Positions 5,227 to 5,498 of a stretch of 5,498 nt of DNA are shown here, piece after piece (position 1 is the stretch's first letter; every line of letters starts with the position of its first letter). The stretch is from Christensenellaceae bacterium (GTDB taxonomy: Bacteria > Bacillota > Clostridia > Christensenellales > SZUA-584). The translations under genes were made by a program, and so were the position numbers. The stretch is from positions 1-5,498 of the forward strand of contig JAAXZP010000172.1 in NCBI GenBank assembly GCA_012719815.1. Direction: 5' to 3'. The notes below the pieces were generated by a model. The model made no database searches and had not been told where the DNA came from. It saw only the letters and a list, made by a program, of their open reading frames with translations.

Positions 5227-5498
5227 TCAAAAGTTTTTTCGGTACTGGGTGGGCGTCATGCCGGTTTTCTCGCGGAACAGGCGGGCGTAGTTGCCGGTGT
5301 ACGCCACGCCGCAGGATGCGAAAGCCTGGGCGACGGAGACGCTGGTGTCCCGCAGCGCCTCTCTGATTTTTTGGATCTTTATGTCTTGATAGTAGCCGTA
5401 CGGCGTCATGCCGGTCTGCTTTTTGAACAGGCGCGCGAGGTGGTAGCGGCTGAGATGAACGGACTGCGCCACTTTGTCCATGTCGAACGCCTCCAGCC
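5227..5498 (-). CDS. C-terminal DNA-binding domain of an AraC/XylS-family regulator, cut by the window end
   Basis: The frame runs from the window edge to TGA 5227-5229 (89 residues visible). It contains both helix-turn-helix units of an AraC domain. The first is DMDKVAQSVHLSRYHLARLFKKQTGMTPYGYYQDIKIQKIREAL, and the second is VSVAQAFASCGVAYTGNYARLFREKTGMTPTQYRK. The repeated 'RLF-x-x-x-T-G-M-T-P' signature and the closing Y-R-K-x-F are typical. The N-terminal sensing domain lies outside the window, so the signal is unknown. In the second unit the usual I-A-x-x-C-G-F core is varied to A-F-A-S-C-G-V, a mild departure. It is followed by its own terminator, so it is not co-transcribed strongly with the lipoprotein gene, although it could regulate it. 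Confidence 0.92.
   Translation of the reverse strand, partial: LEAFDMDKVAQSVHLSRYHLARLFKKQTGMTPYGYYQDIKIQKIREALRDTSVSVAQAFASCGVAYTGNYARLFREKTGMTPTQYRKNF

Noticed and set aside
1..5498. CRISPR arrays, tRNA or rRNA genes
   Set aside because: I saw no regularly spaced repeats and no recognisable tRNA arms or conserved rRNA segments on either strand.

Overview
The window is a mostly GC-rich bacterial chromosomal segment. The gene content and composition suggest a member of the Firmicutes/Clostridia lineage: a PMT-type mannosyltransferase tail, a YifB/ComM ATPase directly followed by DprA, strong AAGGAG-type ribosome binding sites, a short Cys-lipoprotein and an AraC regulator. The genus cannot be fixed from sequence alone; a GC-rich gut-type clostridial group is an inference.

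Layout. Positions 2-217 (+) hold the last 71 codons of a membrane glycosyltransferase. A 208-base gap follows, with a possible promoter and two compact hairpins. Positions 426-1943 (+) encode ComM/YifB, an AAA+ helicase-like protein of natural transformation. Its stop overlaps the start of dprA (1940-3019, +) by ATGA, so the two are translationally coupled. DprA loads RecA on incoming single-stranded DNA and ComM drives branch migration during integration, so the pair forms a DNA-uptake/recombination operon. It ends at a strong hairpin (3032-3066) that can terminate transcription from both sides.

Everything after that reads on the minus strand. From right to left there is the C-terminal DNA-binding half of an AraC regulator, cut by the window edge (5227-5498), with its own terminator at 5189-5223. 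Next come a small lipoprotein (4587-5018), a TetR-type repressor (3898-4461), a cysteine-rich protein resembling the L-2-amino-thiazoline-4-carboxylic acid hydrolase family (3364-3813), and a GC-rich open frame without a credible start (3080-3361), which looks like the 3' remnant of a gene.

The most interesting part is 3357-4567. It is an AT-richer two-gene module in which the repressor and the cysteine-rich protein each have the same near-palindrome (CTAACG-TT-CGTTAG or one-base variant) just upstream. At the repressor gene the operator directly follows the -10 element of a very good sigma-70-type promoter. This makes a self-contained, autoregulated ligand-responsive unit. A 6-base direct repeat (TCATCG) flanks the module, and removing one repeat plus the module joins the flanking minus-strand frames into one open frame. 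This hints that the module was inserted into an older gene downstream of the lipoprotein.
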